Positions 61,844-64,000 of a stretch of 64,000 bases of DNA are shown one piece after another. The notes under the pieces are model-generated. The model made no database searches, was not told where the DNA came from, and saw only the letters and a program-made list of their open reading frames with translations. The translations under genes and the position numbers were made by a program. This DNA is from Brevibacillus porteri. GTDB lineage: Bacteria > Bacillota > Bacilli > Brevibacillales > Brevibacillaceae. The stretch is taken from assembly GCF_003013475.1 (NCBI RefSeq), contig NZ_PXZO01000004.1:1-64000 (forward strand), given 5' to 3'. Each line of letters opens with the position of its first letter. Within the stretch, counting starts at the first letter, position 1.

Positions 61844-63013
61844 CTACTTCTGCATGGCGTGCTCCAATCGTTCCATCGCTTCGACTAGAATCGATCTCGG
61901 GCAAGCAAAATTGATTCGCATGAACCCTGCACCATCCTGTCCAAACGTTGTACCATCGTGCAAACCGAGCTTTGCATCCTCACGAATGAGCTTGTTCAAC
62001 TCCGCCTGACTATGTCCTAGCTGTCTAAAATCCATCCACCCCAAGTATGTCGCTTCCGGAAGTGCCATGGATACCCCAGGAATACGAGTCAATAAAAACT
62101 CATGCACATAGGCTGCATTCTTACGTAAGTAGATCAACAGTTCTTCCAGCCATGCTTCTCCATGTTGGTAGGCAGCAATCGTTGCTTCCATTCCAAATAG
62201 ATTCAGATTCTCGTAGCCCATTTTGGATGCCGTGATAGAAAAGTTCCGCAATAACTGCTGATTTTCTGTCATCAAATAGGAAGTATACAGACCGGCCAAA
62301 TTAAACGTTTTGGCGGCTGATAGGAAGGTCACACTCTGGTTGGCCAATTCCGGTGCCAGCGAGTAGTAAGGCGTATGAACATTTGGCTCATAGACCAAAT
62401 CCGAATGAATCTCATCGGCAACCACAATCACGCCATTTTCTACACACAATCTTCCCAAGCGCTCCAGCTCTTCTCTGGTCCATACTCGCCCGATTGGATT
62501 ATGGGGTGTGCAGAGTAGCAAGAGCTTCACCCGCGGGTCGCTCAGCTTTTGTGTGAGGTCATCCCAATTCATTTCATAACGCCCGTCACGCTCCAAGAGT
62601 GGGCTGGTAACGACGTGACGTCCGCGATTTTCGACTGCATGATAAAAAGGGTGGTACACAGGCGTCTGGATCAAAACACCATCTCCCGGGGCTGTAAAAG
62701 CCTCTACGGCTACGTGTATGCCAGGAACGACCCCAGGTATACCTGTCATCCAGCTCACTTCTACCTCTACACCAAATCGCTTGTGTATCCACTCTTTCAA
62801 GCTCTGAAAAAGGGCATTTGACTTCAACGTGTATCCGTATATCGGGTGACTCGCGCGTTTGATCAGTGCCTCTGTGATTTCAGGAGCGCAAGCAAAATCC
62901 ATATCCGCCACCCAGAGCGGAAGCATTCCTTCACCGTTTACTTTTGGATTCTGAATCTCCCATTTGACACTATCTGTCCCTCTGCGCTCGATGCGCTGAT
63001 CAAAATCGTACAC
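61844..63013 (-). CDS. patB: MalY/PatB family PLP-dependent C-S lyase/aminotransferase
   Basis: The 389-residue fold-type I enzyme aligns with B. subtilis PatB: FDQRIERRGTDSVKWEIQ at the start, LPLWVADMDFACAPEITEAL, LLCTPHNPIGRVW, VVADEIHSDLVY and the PLP-lysine motif FLSAAKTFNLAGL near residue 230. PatB-type enzymes cleave cystathionine and related C-S bonds. I start at GTG 63013 because it gives the PatB-like N-terminus and has GGGAGG eight bases upstream; the longer frame to 63082 lacks an SD. Confidence 0.93.
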   Translation of the reverse strand: MYDFDQRIERRGTDSVKWEIQNPKVNGEGMLPLWVADMDFACAPEITEALIKRASHPIYGYTLKSNALFQSLKEWIHKRFGVEVEVSWMTGIPGVVPGIHVAVEAFTAPGDGVLIQTPVYHPFYHAVENRGRHVVTSPLLERDGRYEMNWDDLTQKLSDPRVKLLLLCTPHNPIGRVWTREELERLGRLCVENGVIVVADEIHSDLVYEPNVHTPYYSLAPELANQSVTFLSAAKTFNLAGLYTSYLMTENQQLLRNFSITASKMGYENLNLFGMEATIAAYQHGEAWLEELLIYLRKNAAYVHEFLLTRIPGVSMALPEATYLGWMDFRQLGHSQAELNKLIREDAKLGLHDGTTFGQDGAGFMRINFACPRSILVEAMERLEHAMQK

Positions 63014-63095
63014 TTTCGTTTCCTCCCTTATTCCCTTCACATGCTTACACACAGCATAAACCGTCTTTTTCCAATTGTCCAAGCTTCAGGTGTAC

Positions 63096-63127
63096 GAAAA
63101 AAAGAGCCGCCCAGTGAGCGGCTCTCT
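63096..63127 (-). terminator. terminator of the AbgT-family gene
   Basis: AGAGCCGC and GCGGCTCT pair around CCAGTGA; seven T follow on the minus strand. Confidence 0.9.
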
Positions 63128-63143
63128 TCTTACTCTCAATAGA

Positions 63144-64000
63144 TTAACGAGCGTATATGCCAGGACCAAATGGGAGGTCAAGGTAGTACCATAATGTCAA
63201 TTGCAAGATCCAAACGACGAGGAAAACGATTGCAAATGGGGTCATGGTAGAGAAAATCGTTCCCATTCCCGCATTCTTATTATACTTCTGATAGAACGCC
63301 AGGAAGAGCGGGATGTACGGATTCACAGGTGAGATCGTATTGGTTGCAGAGTCCGCAATTCGATAAGCGGCCTGGATAAATGCCGGATTGTAATCCAACA
63401 GCATCAGCATTGGCATGAATACAGGTGCAAGGATCGCCCACAGTGCTGAACCACTCGTGATAAACAAGCTACAGATACCAGTGAAGAGTGTAAAGGCAAT
63501 AATGATCGGCAAGCCAGTCAAGCCCATGTTTGTCATGAATTCTGCACCATTGACAGCCATCAAAATACCAATGTTGCTCCAGTTAAAGAACGCGATGAAC
63601 TGTGCTGCTGTAAACGCTAACACAATAAAGCCGGACATATCCTTGATTGCTTCGGACATGTAATGCGGAATGTCCTTCGATGTTTTAATCAATCCCATTG
63701 CTCTACCATACACAAACGATACGGTCACAAAGAACAACAGGATGATGGGAATGATCCCTTTCAAAAACGGTGATGTCAAGAAGTCACCTGTCTTTGGATC
63801 GCGCAACAGTGAACCTTCTGGAACGACCAGCAATGCTACAATCACCACGAAAATCAGCGCTGCGATACCCGATTTGCGCAGTGCTTTGTTTTCTTTCGGA
63901 GTTACTGCTTCGAATTGTACATTTCGATCGCCGTGATACGTGCCAAGACGTGGTTCGATAATTTTATCGGTAATCCATCCTCCAAAGAAAGCGAGGATAA
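63144..64000 (-). CDS. AbgT family transporter, C-terminal part (cut by window edge)
   Basis: The frame stays open to the last base, so the gene starts outside the window. The visible part begins with a membrane helix and FFGGWITDKIIEPRLGTYHGD. It continues through at least five further helices with VYGRAMGLIKTSKDIPHYMSEAIKDM, INPYIPLF-like SPVNPYIPLFLAFYQKYNKNAGMGT and ITSGSALWAILAPVFMPMLM. These are signatures of the AbgT family, which carries p-aminobenzoyl-glutamate, related compounds or sulfonamides. The Asn/Pro motif near the end lines the substrate path. It ends in its own terminator. Confidence 0.9.
   Translation of the reverse strand, partial: ILAFFGGWITDKIIEPRLGTYHGDRNVQFEAVTPKENKALRKSGIAALIFVVIVALLVVPEGSLLRDPKTGDFLTSPFLKGIIPIILLFFVTVSFVYGRAMGLIKTSKDIPHYMSEAIKDMSGFIVLAFTAAQFIAFFNWSNIGILMAVNGAEFMTNMGLTGLPIIIAFTLFTGICSLFITSGSALWAILAPVFMPMLMLLDYNPAFIQAAYRIADSATNTISPVNPYIPLFLAFYQKYNKNAGMGTIFSTMTPFAIVFLVVWILQLTLWYYLDLPFGPGIYAR

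Noticed and set aside
1-64000. tRNA, rRNA, CRISPR arrays, prophage or defence islands
   Set aside because: No cloverleaf, rRNA motif, regular repeat-spacer pattern, integrase, or known defence gene was seen by eye; a covariance-model scan would be needed to exclude small RNAs fully.

Overview
The window is chromosomal DNA from an aerobic, endospore-forming Firmicute, most likely Brevibacillus or a close relative. The evidence is gene content and order. The first half keeps the Bacillus subtilis yqh-gcv-aro neighbourhood: efp, yqhT, aroQ/yqhS, yqhR, yqhQ, yqhP, yqhO, mntR, lipM, gcvPB, gcvPA, gcvT, yqhH, yqhG, yqzE and aroK. Spore genes (cotJABC, sleB), ylbF/ylbG, ylaN and a TTG/GTG-rich start pattern with strong Shine-Dalgarno (SD) sites agree. 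I saw no rRNA, tRNA, CRISPR array, prophage or intact insertion sequence.

Layout. 0-1 kb: a streptomycin adenylyltransferase-like gene. 1-7 kb: efp, peptidase, aroQ and the yqhO-R membrane/lipase block. 6.5-12.4 kb: mntR, an FMN reductase, a YkvI-type membrane protein, a secreted M28-type protein lacking most zinc ligands, D-amino acid aminotransferase and lipM. 12.4-18 kb: a MurG-family gene, then the glycine cleavage genes gcvT-gcvPA-gcvPB behind a tandem glycine riboswitch. LipM octanoylates GcvH, so it serves the same pathway. 18-25 kb: SNF2 protein/YqhG pair, a secreted protein, ykuS-like, yqzE, and an M1 peptidase overlapping aroK. 25-28.4 kb: a molybdate module, with a one-component regulator divergent from modABC and a perfect 20-bp palindrome just downstream of the predicted modA promoter. 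28.4-36.3 kb: pxpA, ylbG, ylbF, a helicase-associated-domain protein, secreted proteins, an RNase J and a signal peptidase I.

36.3-42.5 kb: cotJ operon, then a copper/sulfur-flavoured stretch with clear gene decay: rhodanese, a broken TauE/CcdA-like gene, a cupredoxin, a collapsed peptide-ABC operon and a PIG-L protein without its zinc motif. It ends with csoR, a siroheme half-protein and copZ, where a CsoR-type operator lies between the -35 and -10 boxes of copZ. 42.5-49.3 kb: a chemoreceptor, a PAS-GGDEF-EAL gene broken by two short tandem duplications, and an intact MHYT-PAS-GGDEF-EAL gene, probably one sigma-D-type operon. 49.4-58.4 kb: thermonuclease lipoprotein, MerR-methyltransferase fusion, CBS protein, yugN, an FtsW/RodA paralogue, Asp23-like protein, a pyruvate oxidase-type ThDP enzyme, sleB and a CAX exchanger. 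58.4-64 kb: an NSS transporter behind two tandem T-boxes that both appear to read a Phe codon, then ylaN, glutaminase, a PatB-type lyase and an AbgT transporter cut by the window edge.

I did not find a clearly new defence or biosynthetic system. The most unusual signals are the two catalytically degenerate enzymes, the possibly reversible frameshifts in the c-di-GMP gene, the tandem Phe T-boxes and the copZ-siroheme protein-csoR cluster.
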